NCBI GenBank assembly: GCA_023666335.1
Contig: JAMPCE010000017.1
Coordinates: forward strand, 1-51,066
Origin: a bacterium
GTDB lineage: Bacteria > Bacillota > Clostridia > Lachnospirales > Lachnospiraceae
Length of the DNA stretch: 51,066 nt
Reading direction: 5' to 3'
Both the position numbers and the translations under genes were made by a program. The notes under the pieces were generated by a model. That model saw only the letters and a list, made by a program, of their open reading frames with translations, ran no database searches and had not been told where the DNA came from. The stretch's first letter is position 1; the number at the start of each line of letters is the position of its first letter. Shown in pieces: positions 42,777 to 51,066 of this stretch.

Positions 42777-43376
42777 TTAAAGAACATTTCTCGCCTTATC
42801 CCGAAATGTACTCACCGCCATTCCACAGGCTCCTGCCGCCTGCTTTAATGTCAGTTTTTTATCCTCCCACTGTTTTTTTACTTCATAAAAATTATCAGGC
42901 AGCGGAAGAGGCGGCCGCCCGAAGCGCACGCCTCTCACTTTCGCCGCTGCAATGCCTTCTGCCTGCCGCTGGCGGATATTGATCCGCTCATTTTCCGCGA
43001 CATAACTCAAAAGCGCCAATACGATATCGCTGATCAGCGTCCCCATCAGATTTTTTTCCTGCCTTGTGTCAAGAAGCGGCATATCGATCACCACGATATC
43101 CGCCCCTTTTTCTTTCGTGATGATCCGCCATTGTTCATTCAGATCCGCATAATTTCTCCCCAGCCTGTCGATGGATTTTACAAACAGGACGGAATTGCGA
43201 TCCAGCCTGCGCAATAATTTCTGATACTGCGCCCTGTTAAAATCCTTACCCGTCTGCTTATCCATATAAATGTGATTTCCCGGTACTCCCGCTTCGGACA
43301 GCGCGATCCGCTGCCTGTCCTCGTTCTGTTCTCTCGTCGATACCCGCATATATCCGTATATCTTTTGTTTTGACAT
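42777..43376 (-). CDS. Serine recombinase of the resolvase/invertase family
   Basis: 199 residues, the size of Hin/Gin/Pin-type enzymes. The catalytic serine is S13 in YGYMRVSTREQN; the family motifs DKQTGKDFNRAQYQKLLRRL, VKSIDRLGRNYADL, the long E helix (ISDIVLALLSYVAENERINI) and RQRQAEGIAAAKVRGVRFGR follow, with a C-terminal helix-turn-helix LTLKQAAGACGMAVSTFRDK. It cuts and rejoins DNA at short dyad sites. ATG 43376 is chosen because GGAG lies ten bases upstream and the fold begins there; the frame is open 40 codons further. The inverted repeats at 42558-42716 are the obvious candidate target. Confidence 0.93.
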   Translation of the reverse strand: MSKQKIYGYMRVSTREQNEDRQRIALSEAGVPGNHIYMDKQTGKDFNRAQYQKLLRRLDRNSVLFVKSIDRLGRNYADLNEQWRIITKEKGADIVVIDMPLLDTRQEKNLMGTLISDIVLALLSYVAENERINIRQRQAEGIAAAKVRGVRFGRPPLPLPDNFYEVKKQWEDKKLTLKQAAGACGMAVSTFRDKARNVL

Positions 43377-43726
43377 ATCTGTCTCCTCATTTTTTGCAGA
43401 TAATTCTATCATGAGGATTCCCGGCATACAAAAAAATTTTGTTTGCCTTGTGCAAAATACATAATACAATATCTTGTGATTTTTGCCTCTTAGCATTTCT
43501 TCCTAATACTATATCTTGATCCTTTTGAATGATAAACGTTATTCCGGCTACTATTTTTCTACATTCAATTTTTCAAAATCCCTTTGCAATTTGCCTTTCT
43601 CCATGCTATATCCTTATTTAAGGAATGTTTTCTGACATTTCTATCGTATCAGGGATCTCTCTTTCGATCCCCTAACTCTTTGGAGCAAAGCTCCGTCATG
43701 AACATCTGAGAAAGGAAGGCACATCT
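43377..43726. other. 350-base gap between recombinase and Rpn nuclease genes
   Basis: AT-rich in its left part. It holds the recombinase promoter (43403-43431), and near the right end two short hairpins, GGGATC...GATCCC (43652-43671) and GGAGC-AAA-GCTCC (43682-43694), then AAAGGAAGG before the Rpn start. No gene or mobile-element end is seen. Confidence 0.6.
43403..43431 (-). promoter_or_regulatory. Promoter of the serine recombinase
   Basis: Minus strand TTGTAT, 17-base spacer, TAGAAT. The predicted transcript start is about 20 bases before ATG 43376, which supports that start over the longer frame. Confidence 0.6.
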
Positions 43727-44617
43727 ATGAAACAACATTCCGAAACCATGAACACATTTTTGCGGGACGCCCACGGCGAAATATCCTACAACATGACCAA
43801 CGACTGCATGTTCCGCGCAGTCCTGCAGGAAAACAACAAGGCTCTGCGTGGACTGATCTGTTCCCTGCTCCACCTCTCCGAGTCGGAGGTCATCTCCGCC
43901 GTGGTCACCAATCCCATCGTCCTGGGAGAAAAGACCGCCGACAAAGAATTCCGGCTGGATATCAACGTGGTCCTGAACAATGAAGTACTGATCAATCTGG
44001 AGATGCAGGTCGCAAACAGACTGAACTGGCGCAACCGTTCCATCATGTACCTGTGCCGCTCCTTTGACCATCTGAACCACGGGCAGGATTATACGGAAGC
44101 CAAGCCTGCGGTACATATCGGGTTCTTAGATTACACCCTGTTCCCGGACCGTCCTGAATTTTACGCTTCTTATAAACTGATAAACGTTAAGAATCATCAT
44201 ACCTACAGTGACAGCCTGACCCTGCATGTGCTGGATCTGACCCGTATCGATCTGGCAACGGAAGAGGATAAGCGTTACCATATCCATGAATGGGCGGCAT
44301 TCTTCAAAGCAGCGACTTGGGAGGAGGTCAAAATGCTGGCAGCGAAAAATGAATACTTACAGGAAGCAGCCGAGACGATGTTCCGATGGAGCGCAGAGGA
44401 TCAGATGCGCAAGTGGCTCCGCGACAGGGAGGAATATTATCTGGATCAGCGCGCTAATGAAAGGCTGCTCGCTGAGCAGAAAGAAAAAATTGAGCAGGAT
44501 GCAAGGGTCATTGCTGAGAAAGATGCAAAAATCGAACACGACAGGATCGAACATGAGTTGCAGGTTCAACAGCTCCGTGCGGAAATCGAAGCATTAAAAG
44601 CACAGAATCATCAATAG
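43727..44617 (+). CDS. Rpn/PD-(D/E)XK nuclease family protein (transposase-related)
   Basis: 296 residues. The N-terminal 220 residues match the Rpn/PDDEXK_2 family: TNDCMFRAVLQ, FRLDINVVLNNEVLINLEMQ with D78, E92 and Q94 as the nuclease core, and RSIMYLCRSFD. The last 75 residues are a long charged coiled coil (EQKEKIEQDARVIAEKDAKI repeats). Rpn proteins are DNA endonucleases that promote RecA-independent recombination and are found in many copies in gut Firmicutes. AAAGGAAGG lies before the ATG. It faces the glycosylase gene with eight bases between stops. Confidence 0.9.
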   Translation: MKQHSETMNTFLRDAHGEISYNMTNDCMFRAVLQENNKALRGLICSLLHLSESEVISAVVTNPIVLGEKTADKEFRLDINVVLNNEVLINLEMQVANRLNWRNRSIMYLCRSFDHLNHGQDYTEAKPAVHIGFLDYTLFPDRPEFYASYKLINVKNHHTYSDSLTLHVLDLTRIDLATEEDKRYHIHEWAAFFKAATWEEVKMLAAKNEYLQEAAETMFRWSAEDQMRKWLRDREEYYLDQRANERLLAEQKEKIEQDARVIAEKDAKIEHDRIEHELQVQQLRAEIEALKAQNHQ

Positions 44618-44625
44618 AGGGGTAT

Positions 44626-45462
44626 TTACATTCCCGCCTCTTTCTGACAAACCGGGCAGTAAACGCTCCCCCTGCCGCCGACTACCATGCGGCAAAATGT
44701 CCCGCCGCATTTCGGGCATGGTTTTCCCGCGTGTCCGTATACCTGTAAAAACTGGGTGTTGCGGTAATCCTGCCCTTTGGTCTCCAGATAATCTTCCGGT
44801 GATATTTGATTTTTCAGGGTAAAATAGGCGATGCGCTCCGGGATCGCCGCGGCAAGCTGTTCCCACTCCGCCGTTTTCAGACTGTTCGCCAAGCGTGTCG
44901 GATGGATTCCTGCGGCAAACAGAATCTCATCGGAATAAATATTGCCGATGCCTGCAACAGCGCTCTGTTCCAGCAGACATTCTTTCACGGTCTTTTTGCG
45001 CTTTCCAAAGTGCATATACAGATAGTCGGCAGTAAGCGCCTTATCATTTGGCTCTATGCCTAATTTCTTTACTCCGCTGTAGGAATCGTCCTCCCCTTTC
45101 CTGATCAGCCAAAAGCGGCCGAAACGCCGCATATCCGAAAAACGCAGTTCTTTTCCGTTATCCAGATGAAAAATGATATGCGTATGTTTCTCTTCGGGCA
45201 GTTCTTTCGGCACAAGAAGAAGACATCCTGTCATCCGAAGATGCAGAATGATGCGGTCTTCCTCATGCAGACAGATCATCAGAAATTTTCCCCTGCGCTC
45301 CATGCGGGAAACGGTCTGTCCCGCAAGCTGTCCGCAAAATTCATCCGCCGCGGGGTAAGCCACGACTTCCGGACGTTTTACCGTGACCTTTTCTATGAGA
45401 CGCCCTTTGATCTGCGGTTCGATCACTCTTTTTACAGTTTCCACTTCCGGTAATTCCGGCAT
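44626..45462 (-). CDS. mutM: Formamidopyrimidine-DNA glycosylase
   Basis: 278 residues, full length. It starts MPELPEVETV (P2 nucleophile, E3), has the catalytic lysine in RRGKFLMI, NIYSDEILFAAGIHP with the DNA-binding asparagine, and a C-terminal zinc finger CPKCGGTF...VYCPVCQ with the conserved arginine in GGRGSVYC. It removes 8-oxoguanine and ring-opened purines from DNA and cuts the strand. Minus-strand neighbour of the DUF1848 gene (27 bases), so they may share a transcript. It converges with the Rpn gene. Confidence 0.97.
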   Translation of the reverse strand: MPELPEVETVKRVIEPQIKGRLIEKVTVKRPEVVAYPAADEFCGQLAGQTVSRMERRGKFLMICLHEEDRIILHLRMTGCLLLVPKELPEEKHTHIIFHLDNGKELRFSDMRRFGRFWLIRKGEDDSYSGVKKLGIEPNDKALTADYLYMHFGKRKKTVKECLLEQSAVAGIGNIYSDEILFAAGIHPTRLANSLKTAEWEQLAAAIPERIAYFTLKNQISPEDYLETKGQDYRNTQFLQVYGHAGKPCPKCGGTFCRMVVGGRGSVYCPVCQKEAGM

Positions 45463-45489
45463 GGTTTTCTTCCCTCCGTTTCCCCACCT

Positions 45490-46437
45490 CTAAATATCAA
45501 GTGTTTGCTGAACATACTGCGGCTCCTCTGCCAAAAAGCTTTTCTGCGCCCCCTGTATGATCATATCTGTTTCTTTTACCGCACCAAGTAACAAAGGGGA
45601 ATTTTTATCATGGTATTTATAATTTTCAAATGCTTTCTGCGGGTTTTTGTTGGCATAACAGTATTTACATCCGTTCATACAGGTATCATAAGCCCCTATG
45701 TCCCTGCTCTCGATACAGTGGCAGCCCTGCCGCATCCCTCTGTGCTTCAAGTCCTTAAATACAATGCCGTTGGCGTTTCCCAAAATATCCAATGTCGTGC
45801 ATCCGGAAGAATGAATCCCATAGCGGGAATAATCATCATCCGTACCGCATGTCTGCAAGTAAATATCATATTTTTCGGCAATAGAACCCAGTCCCTGCGC
45901 TAGGATCTTTCTTTCCTGCCAGGATAGCGGAATCAACTCCGGCATATTGCTTTCCAGTTTTTTATACAGTTCCACAAAACTGAAAATGCAGCGGTCAATG
46001 TGCGGGGAAAGCACTTTTGCCATGCGTTCAAAAGTTTGCAAATGCCGCTCCACGGTATATTCTTTCGTCAGCAGAACGGGGTCGTACCGCCATGTAACAC
46101 GCCGTTTTCCCACCAAAGCAGACAGTTCTTTCAGCGTTTCCATGCTTTCCTCTATACTTGGAACGCCCGGTTCAATGTCTTTTCCATATGCGGTGATCGT
46201 GTAGTGAAAATAGGTAGGAAAACGGTCTGTGATCTCATGCAGACGCGGGAGTATCGGCTTATAATTCTTAGAGCAGAAGACCACGCAGTCCACCGTATCC
46301 GGTGTCAGTTCGTAGCGTGTCACTTTATTGGGAAATAAAGGATTGCGCGACAGTGCGTACCCTTCCGCAAAACGGTTCAAAAGCCACTCTGTATAATATT
46401 GGACGGTATCTGTCCGTCCGCCGGTGTTAATGACCAT
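45490..46437 (-). CDS. DUF1848 protein with C-terminal cysteine cluster
   Basis: 315 residues matching DUF1848: opening MVINTGGRTD, DCVVFCSKNYKPILPRL, FHYTITAYGKDIEP, WRYDPVLL, and a C-terminal cluster GCHCIESRDIGAYDTC followed by CMNGCKYCYAN, which reads as CX3CX2C. That spacing is the iron-sulfur signature of radical SAM enzymes but here at the end, not the start, of the protein. Family function is unproven; a radical or DNA-repair role has been suggested by context, and here a DNA glycosylase follows 27 bases downstream. GAGGTG before ATG 46437 supports the start. Confidence 0.88.
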   Translation of the reverse strand: MVINTGGRTDTVQYYTEWLLNRFAEGYALSRNPLFPNKVTRYELTPDTVDCVVFCSKNYKPILPRLHEITDRFPTYFHYTITAYGKDIEPGVPSIEESMETLKELSALVGKRRVTWRYDPVLLTKEYTVERHLQTFERMAKVLSPHIDRCIFSFVELYKKLESNMPELIPLSWQERKILAQGLGSIAEKYDIYLQTCGTDDDYSRYGIHSSGCTTLDILGNANGIVFKDLKHRGMRQGCHCIESRDIGAYDTCMNGCKYCYANKNPQKAFENYKYHDKNSPLLLGAVKETDMIIQGAQKSFLAEEPQYVQQTLDI

Positions 46438-46461
46438 CGCCTGTCACCTCGCCCTGTTTTT

Positions 46462-49422
46462 TTAACCATACAACCGCGCAAGCTCCTCCTCCGTCAGCAT
46501 CTTTTCTGGCGCAAACGCTTCCGATTCCGCATAGGAAAGAAGACTTTCATACAACCAGTTTTCCTCCAACGCCGTACCGCACAACAAATCTTTTTGGCAT
46601 GCCAGAAGGGATCCCGCACCCACTTTTGCTTCAAAGAGCAAGCCGATCTTATGATTTCTGCCGAAATTGTCGATCATCCAGACGATCGGTTCTATCTCCA
46701 TGCCATCCAAAACCGCCAACTGTGTCTGCGTCACGATCTTCCACCACTGCGGCGTCGTATGGCTTTCCGTTGGAAATTTCTGAAACGCCGGATGCGTGCG
46801 CTCGATACAAAGTCCCATCGTTCCGATCGGTTTTTTCTTTCCCATGCTTTCGGAGATCGATGCAAACATAGGGTAATTCCAAAAGTTCGTGCAATACGTT
46901 CCCTCGATCCGACGATCTTCCTGCAAGGTACCGCCGAGATAAAGAACGCGTTTCCCCTGTTTTAGGTGAAAAAGCATTTCCTCTTTTTTGTTCGTGACCA
47001 CGACCTGGTCCGACTGCCGTTTTTGGATACAGGGATAGGCATAAATCTCATATTGATTTCCGATCGTTGTCCCGCATATCTCTACGCTGACCCTGTATTT
47101 TTGCGGTTTGTCTTTTTTGGGAAGCGTCAGGTTTCCTTCCTGCAAACATGACAGTCGTGTCATTTTCAGATCCCCGACCGGAATCGTCTGCTGTGCGATC
47201 CGTTCCCACGCATCCGCCATATCGTCTGCACGGTATTCTTCCAAAGTGATCTGTAACCTGGCATCCCTGATCGGACAGGGATCATTGTAATAAAACAGCG
47301 CCCGATAGGAAAAATCAGCCCCCGCTTCATACACATAACCCGAAAATTGCAGCATCAGCACACGGTCGGAGCAAAACTGCCGCCATTCTTCCGGCTCGAT
47401 CAGCCCTTTGCTTTCCATAAAGGCATTGAGGATTCCCACCAGCGAAGTGCCCTGTCCGGGAAAATCCTGTAGATCCAAAATCTGAAAGCCGGAAAGTCTC
47501 CTGCTGCGAAATGCCGTTTCCAGTTCTCTTTTATAGCACGAGACCGCTAACGCTCCGGAGGCTTCAAAAAAGTCGATTGCTTTATGGAGCATCCCGACGT
47601 CCTCTAAGCGTTTCCGAAAAATTTTCAGATTTTCCGCGCCCAGCACGCCCGTATACCGCTCGATCTCCCGGAAATCAGGATAAGTTTCATACTGTCCGAT
47701 CTCATGGGACACGACCGGAATCTTTGCGATAAGCGGTTCCGTCTTTTCGGAAGCTTTGACTTTTTTCGTTCCGGTCTGGTACTGGATCTCGACCGTTCCG
47801 TCTTCCGCTCCGCCCTCGGCTGCCTCTACAGGTACCGCATCCGGCGCAAAGACTTTATCATAACTGTATGTATTTTCCGGCTCCAAAACCTGCACATGGC
47901 CCTGCGGCGCATCGCACATCGCATAAGAGCCACGGAAAAGGCGGTCTTTTGCAAACCGTACGCCGCAGAAGAAATCTTCCTCTTCCAGGATGATCGGCGT
48001 AAACTGGAAATTGTTGGACCCCTGTGTATACCAGTGGCGGCGGTCTGTTTCCTTATAAAGGTGTAAGATCCGGTTCAGTTCTTTCGCGCTTCCCCACAAC
48101 TCGTTTCCCAACGAAAACAGCAAAAAGGACGGATGGTTTCCAAATTCCCGCAAAATGCGGTATCCCTCTTCGATCAGGTATTTCTGCCGCGCCTCGTCGT
48201 ATTCCGCCTCGCCCGGTTCCGCCACCGTTCCCCAGAACGGGACTTCCGGTTCAAGATAGATCCCCAGTTCATCGGCAGCAGCAAAAGCGGCTTCCGGCGG
48301 GCAGCAGGTGTGGAAGCGGTAATGGTTGATCCCGTATTCTTTTGCTGTGTGAAAATACTGTTTCCACGCTTCCGCATCCATAGGCGCATACCCCGTAAGC
48401 GGAAAGACCATGCCGTCGTGTTTTCCCCTGAGAAAAATCTGCAGATCATTCAGATAAAAACTGCTTTCGGACGTGTGCAAATCGCGGAAACCGATCGTAA
48501 CTGTGACAGTATCCCCGCTGCCTGCCGCCTCCTCCGCATTCGACGGGTTTTTTGTTTTGACGCAGATCGTTACCTGATAAAGAAAAGGCGTATACTCACT
48601 CCATAAGGCGATCTCCTTTTCTTCCGGAATCGGTATGCTCCATTCGATCTGATTTTCTCCTTTTTGCAGTTTGACAGCGCGTTTTTCCTCAAAGAGTTGA
48701 CTAAATCGGTCAATATCTGGGTTTTCCGCCTGCCGGTACGGGCTACATTCCGCAAAAAGTTCTTCCTCCACAGCCTCCCCGAAATTGGTGACCGCCAGTC
48801 TGACATCCAATTTCCTGTTTTCTGCGCTCGCAAAGATCTGCGCATCCGCGATCCGCGCCGTCTGATAGAAATAAAGCGAGATATCTCCCAGAATCCCGTT
48901 CCAGTTCGTCTGCGTGTCCGGCGACGTCAGATGCCCGCCCGGCGCTTTATAGCCAATGTTGCTGATCCTGATCGTAAGGCGGTATTTTTGTTTTTTCTCC
49001 TGCCCGCGTAAAACAGGATCTTCCGCATTTTTCTGTCGATTTCGCTCCGCGCACATAATGACGGCGTCAGTCAGATCATACCAATGCGCCGCGACCAGAC
49101 TTTCCTGCGTGCCGACAAAGATATCCTCCAGCCAGACGCTTGAGATTCTCGTTCTCTCCAATCTTAAAAAACAGCTCTGCCCAGGCTTAAGTTTGTCTAT
49201 GGCAATCTCTTTTCGATACCACGCATCTCCCTCAAAAGGATAATATTCTGTCAGGTGCATGACTTCCTGTTCACGATTCCTGCTTCCTTTACAGGCTTCC
49301 GCCGTTGTTCCGGGCAGTTTGATCGTATCCGTAAAATGGCGTTCAAAAAATTTCTGCCGCACCCCCTGCCTGTCCGCATCCAAACAAAATTCCCATGTAC
49401 CGCTTAAATTAATTCTCTGCAT
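46462..49422 (-). CDS. GH2-family glycoside hydrolase
   Basis: 986 residues without a signal peptide. An N-terminal jelly roll (MQRINLSGTWEFCLDADRQG, WYRKEIAI), an Ig-like domain and a TIM barrel (about 370-640) give the GH2 layout. The acid/base glutamate is E441 in FSLGNELWG, and the nucleophile is probably E574 in VVSHEIGQYETYP. NHYRFHTCCPPEAAFAAADE is the barrel segment before the acid/base. The family includes beta-galactosidases, mannosidases and glucuronidases; the substrate is not clear and the C-terminal 340 residues are unassigned. The frame opens 31 codons upstream inside a hairpin-rich stretch; ATG 49422 with GAGGTAATC before it is the likely start. First gene of a minus-strand run with DUF1848. 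Confidence 0.88.
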   Translation of the reverse strand: MQRINLSGTWEFCLDADRQGVRQKFFERHFTDTIKLPGTTAEACKGSRNREQEVMHLTEYYPFEGDAWYRKEIAIDKLKPGQSCFLRLERTRISSVWLEDIFVGTQESLVAAHWYDLTDAVIMCAERNRQKNAEDPVLRGQEKKQKYRLTIRISNIGYKAPGGHLTSPDTQTNWNGILGDISLYFYQTARIADAQIFASAENRKLDVRLAVTNFGEAVEEELFAECSPYRQAENPDIDRFSQLFEEKRAVKLQKGENQIEWSIPIPEEKEIALWSEYTPFLYQVTICVKTKNPSNAEEAAGSGDTVTVTIGFRDLHTSESSFYLNDLQIFLRGKHDGMVFPLTGYAPMDAEAWKQYFHTAKEYGINHYRFHTCCPPEAAFAAADELGIYLEPEVPFWGTVAEPGEAEYDEARQKYLIEEGYRILREFGNHPSFLLFSLGNELWGSAKELNRILHLYKETDRRHWYTQGSNNFQFTPIILEEEDFFCGVRFAKDRLFRGSYAMCDAPQGHVQVLEPENTYSYDKVFAPDAVPVEAAEGGAEDGTVEIQYQTGTKKVKASEKTEPLIAKIPVVSHEIGQYETYPDFREIERYTGVLGAENLKIFRKRLEDVGMLHKAIDFFEASGALAVSCYKRELETAFRSRRLSGFQILDLQDFPGQGTSLVGILNAFMESKGLIEPEEWRQFCSDRVLMLQFSGYVYEAGADFSYRALFYYNDPCPIRDARLQITLEEYRADDMADAWERIAQQTIPVGDLKMTRLSCLQEGNLTLPKKDKPQKYRVSVEICGTTIGNQYEIYAYPCIQKRQSDQVVVTNKKEEMLFHLKQGKRVLYLGGTLQEDRRIEGTYCTNFWNYPMFASISESMGKKKPIGTMGLCIERTHPAFQKFPTESHTTPQWWKIVTQTQLAVLDGMEIEPIVWMIDNFGRNHKIGLLFEAKVGAGSLLACQKDLLCGTALEENWLYESLLSYAESEAFAPEKMLTEEELARLYG

Positions 49423-49434
49423 GATTACCTCTAC

Positions 49435-49558
49435 GTCGGAGCAATTCTTTGCGGAGACGCGCGAGCAGAATCTCAAATTCTGCTCTGCGATTCCGAGTTT
49501 GTGGCTCCGACACAAACTCGAGATTGAAAAATAAGGTCATCAGACTTATTTTTCAATC
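49435..49558. repeat. Nested hairpins between the MATE and GH2 genes
   Basis: Three stems in 100 bases: GAGCAGAAT-CTCAA-ATTCTGCTC (49463-49485), CGAGTTTGTG-7-CACAAACTCG (49494-49520) and a 14-base stem GATTGAAAAATAAG...CTTATTTTTCAATC (49522-49558). GTCGGAGC (49435-49442) can also pair with GCTCCGAC (49504-49511). The last one may end the MATE transcript, though no free T-run follows. Confidence 0.65.
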
Positions 49559-49577
49559 ATCTCCTTCGTAAGCAACT

Positions 49578-50933
49578 CTAATTTTCCGCCCGCCGCATCT
49601 CACGGATCACACTCACACCCAGCGGGATCGAGACCGTTAAAGCAAAGAAATCGGACACTGCCTGACAGGCTTCCACGCCCGTAAGTCCAAAGAAACGGGG
49701 CAGAATCAAGATCAGCGGCAGGAAAAAGATTCCCTGTCTGGCGGAGGCCACGATGGACGCCTTTAATCCTTTTCCGATGGATTGCAGCATCATATTGCAC
49801 ATGACGATCCAGGCGCTCAGAGGAAGCGATATGACGGAATAACGAAGAGCGGAAGACGCTACACTGATGACGTCGGGATCGCCCTTTCTGAAAAAACTGA
49901 CAAGATGAGGCGCAAAGGCAAACACAACGACTGAGATTCCCAAAAGACAGAAAAAAGCCACCTTTACGCAAAAGGCAAAGGCGTCTAATACTCTCTTATA
50001 TTTCTTAGCCCCGTAATTGAAGCCGCACACGGGCTGAAAGCCCTGCCCGAAACCGATCAGCGCGGAGTTGGCAAACATCATGATGCGGGAAACGATCGAC
50101 ATGCCGGCGATCGCCGCATCGCCGTATACGCCCGCCGCATGATTTAGGAAGATCGTAGCCACGCTGGCAAGCCCCTGCCGGAACAGGGAAGGGATCCCCC
50201 CACGGATGATCTCCTTATAAAAATGCAGGCTGGGTTTGTAATTGCGAAAATGAAGCTGAATATTTCCGCCGCGCCTGATCATAATAAGCAGAAGAAAAAA
50301 GCTGAAATACTGGCTGACCGTCGTGGCAAGCGCCGCACCAGAAACTCCCATGCCGCACCAGAAGATGAGGATCGGATCCAGCGCAATGTTGATCACCGCG
50401 CCCGACACGATGCCGATCATGGCATAAAAGGCGCTTCCCTGAAACCGCATCTGGTTATTGACGACGAGAGAAGCCGTCATAGCCGGCGCACCGATCAAAA
50501 TGATCCGCAGATAAGCCACGGTATAAGGCTGGATCGTCTCCGTCGAACCGAGCAGATAGGAGAGCGGCTCGATAAAGATCATACAACCCGCCATGATCGC
50601 CGCTCCCGCAAGCAGTGCCGTAAAAAAACCCACCGCAGACATTTTTTCCGCTTCTTCGGTCTCGCCCGCACCCAGTTTTCTGGAAATATAATTCCCCGAA
50701 CCGTGCCCGAATAAAAATCCGATCGCTTGAATGATCGCCATCAGCGAAAAGACCACGCCGACTGCTGCCGTTGACTGCGTATCCAGCTTCCCCACAAAAA
50801 ACGTATCCGCCATATTATAAAAGGAAGTGACCATCATGCTTAAGATCGTAGGCACCGCCAAACGGCAGACCAGTGTTTCCACCCGCTCCTCCAACATATA
50901 ATTTCTTTTTTGTTCCGCGCTCTCAAATTTCAT
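49578..50933 (-). CDS. MATE-family efflux transporter
   Basis: 451 residues with twelve membrane helices in two six-helix halves. VPTILSMMVTSFYNMADTFF, AAVGVVFSLMAIIQAIGFLF and GHGSGNYISRKLGA match the NorM/DinF MATE pattern, and the second half repeats it (GIPSLFRQGLASVATIFLNH, GFGQGFQPVCGFNYGAK). These proteins export cationic drugs or metabolites in exchange for sodium ions or protons. The start is ATG 50933, nine bases after AGGA; ATG 50939 is too near it. A promoter is visible upstream. Confidence 0.95.
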   Translation of the reverse strand: MKFESAEQKRNYMLEERVETLVCRLAVPTILSMMVTSFYNMADTFFVGKLDTQSTAAVGVVFSLMAIIQAIGFLFGHGSGNYISRKLGAGETEEAEKMSAVGFFTALLAGAAIMAGCMIFIEPLSYLLGSTETIQPYTVAYLRIILIGAPAMTASLVVNNQMRFQGSAFYAMIGIVSGAVINIALDPILIFWCGMGVSGAALATTVSQYFSFFLLLIMIRRGGNIQLHFRNYKPSLHFYKEIIRGGIPSLFRQGLASVATIFLNHAAGVYGDAAIAGMSIVSRIMMFANSALIGFGQGFQPVCGFNYGAKKYKRVLDAFAFCVKVAFFCLLGISVVVFAFAPHLVSFFRKGDPDVISVASSALRYSVISLPLSAWIVMCNMMLQSIGKGLKASIVASARQGIFFLPLILILPRFFGLTGVEACQAVSDFFALTVSIPLGVSVIREMRRAEN

Positions 50934-50970
50934 GATCATTCTTCCTTTTTATCACATTTCAAACACTATT

Positions 50971-50999
50971 ATTTTAGTTTCTTTTCTCTCGATTTGCAA
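50971..50999 (-). promoter_or_regulatory. Promoter of the MATE transporter gene
   Basis: Minus strand TTGCAA, 17-base spacer, TAAAAT, giving a transcript start about 30 bases before ATG 50933. Confidence 0.6.
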
Positions 51000-51066
51000 G
51001 CCTGATCAATACTTGAGTTTCCGTAGTTTTATCCACAGCCGCCCGATCTTCCCGGTATCGCAGTAA

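Noticed and set aside
42777..44617. Recombinase and Rpn gene as one mobile element
   Set aside because: They are divergent with a 350-base gap, and no flanking terminal repeats were found around the pair.
51006..51066. Possible end of a minus-strand gene (reading ...GRLWIKLRKLKY, then stop)
   Set aside because: Only 19 codons are visible and another minus frame is open too, so coding cannot be judged.

Overview
The window looks like a chromosomal segment of a Lachnospiraceae-type Clostridium relative (Firmicutes, roughly balanced GC). This is an inference from the gene content: AGGAGG-type ribosome binding sites, YesM/YesN two-component regulation of a sugar ABC transporter, an MBOAT/SGNH/DUF4358 cluster, PadR-DUF2812, DUF2975-XRE-DUF4173, FlxA-like and DUF1848 genes. 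There are 42 protein genes that can be supported, one of them cut by the left edge. No tRNA, rRNA or CRISPR array was seen.

Layout. 1-6288 (minus): a surface-glycan operon read from 6288 down to the left edge: class II aldolase-like protein, a tandem double nucleotidyltransferase, a membrane GT-C-like domain fused to a uridine-kinase-like domain, a HAD phosphatase and a GT2 glycosyltransferase. 6496-9868: DUF4358 lipoprotein divergent from an MBOAT acyltransferase and its SGNH-like partner (polymer O-acylation). 9888-13097: exonuclease III, then an ATPase/small protein/MgtC minus-strand operon. 13299-13850: an AT-rich gene joining an IS30-type DNA-binding region to an AbrB-like domain. 14093-18198: LytTR regulator and GHKL kinase, PadR-DUF2812 with a clear operator, and a FlxA-like coiled-coil protein. 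18210-29761: a carbohydrate-use region: AraC regulator divergent from a TIM-barrel isomerase and a Gfo/Idh/MocA dehydrogenase, GH31 alpha-xylosidase, a sugar ABC transporter and the YesM/YesN pair that probably controls it. The import genes and xylosidase suggest uptake and hydrolysis of alpha-xylosides. 29909-34974: DUF4143 ATPase, PadR/HAAS-DUF3887 membrane-signalling set, and the DUF2975-XRE-DUF4173 set.

34961-43376 (minus) is the most unusual part: a 199-aa serine recombinase, then a 123-bp segment bounded by perfect 18-bp inverted repeats and holding promoter-like sequences, then a PD-(D/E)XK-like protein and a 2307-residue secreted protein with seven RCC1 repeats and nine C-terminal beta-repeat domains. 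This arrangement suggests a DNA inversion switch that sets expression of the giant secreted protein.

43727-51066: Rpn-family nuclease, then (minus) a GH2 glycosidase - DUF1848 - formamidopyrimidine-DNA glycosylase run, and a MATE exporter. Several intergenic gaps (6289-6450, 23483-23776, 49423-49577) are packed with hairpins.
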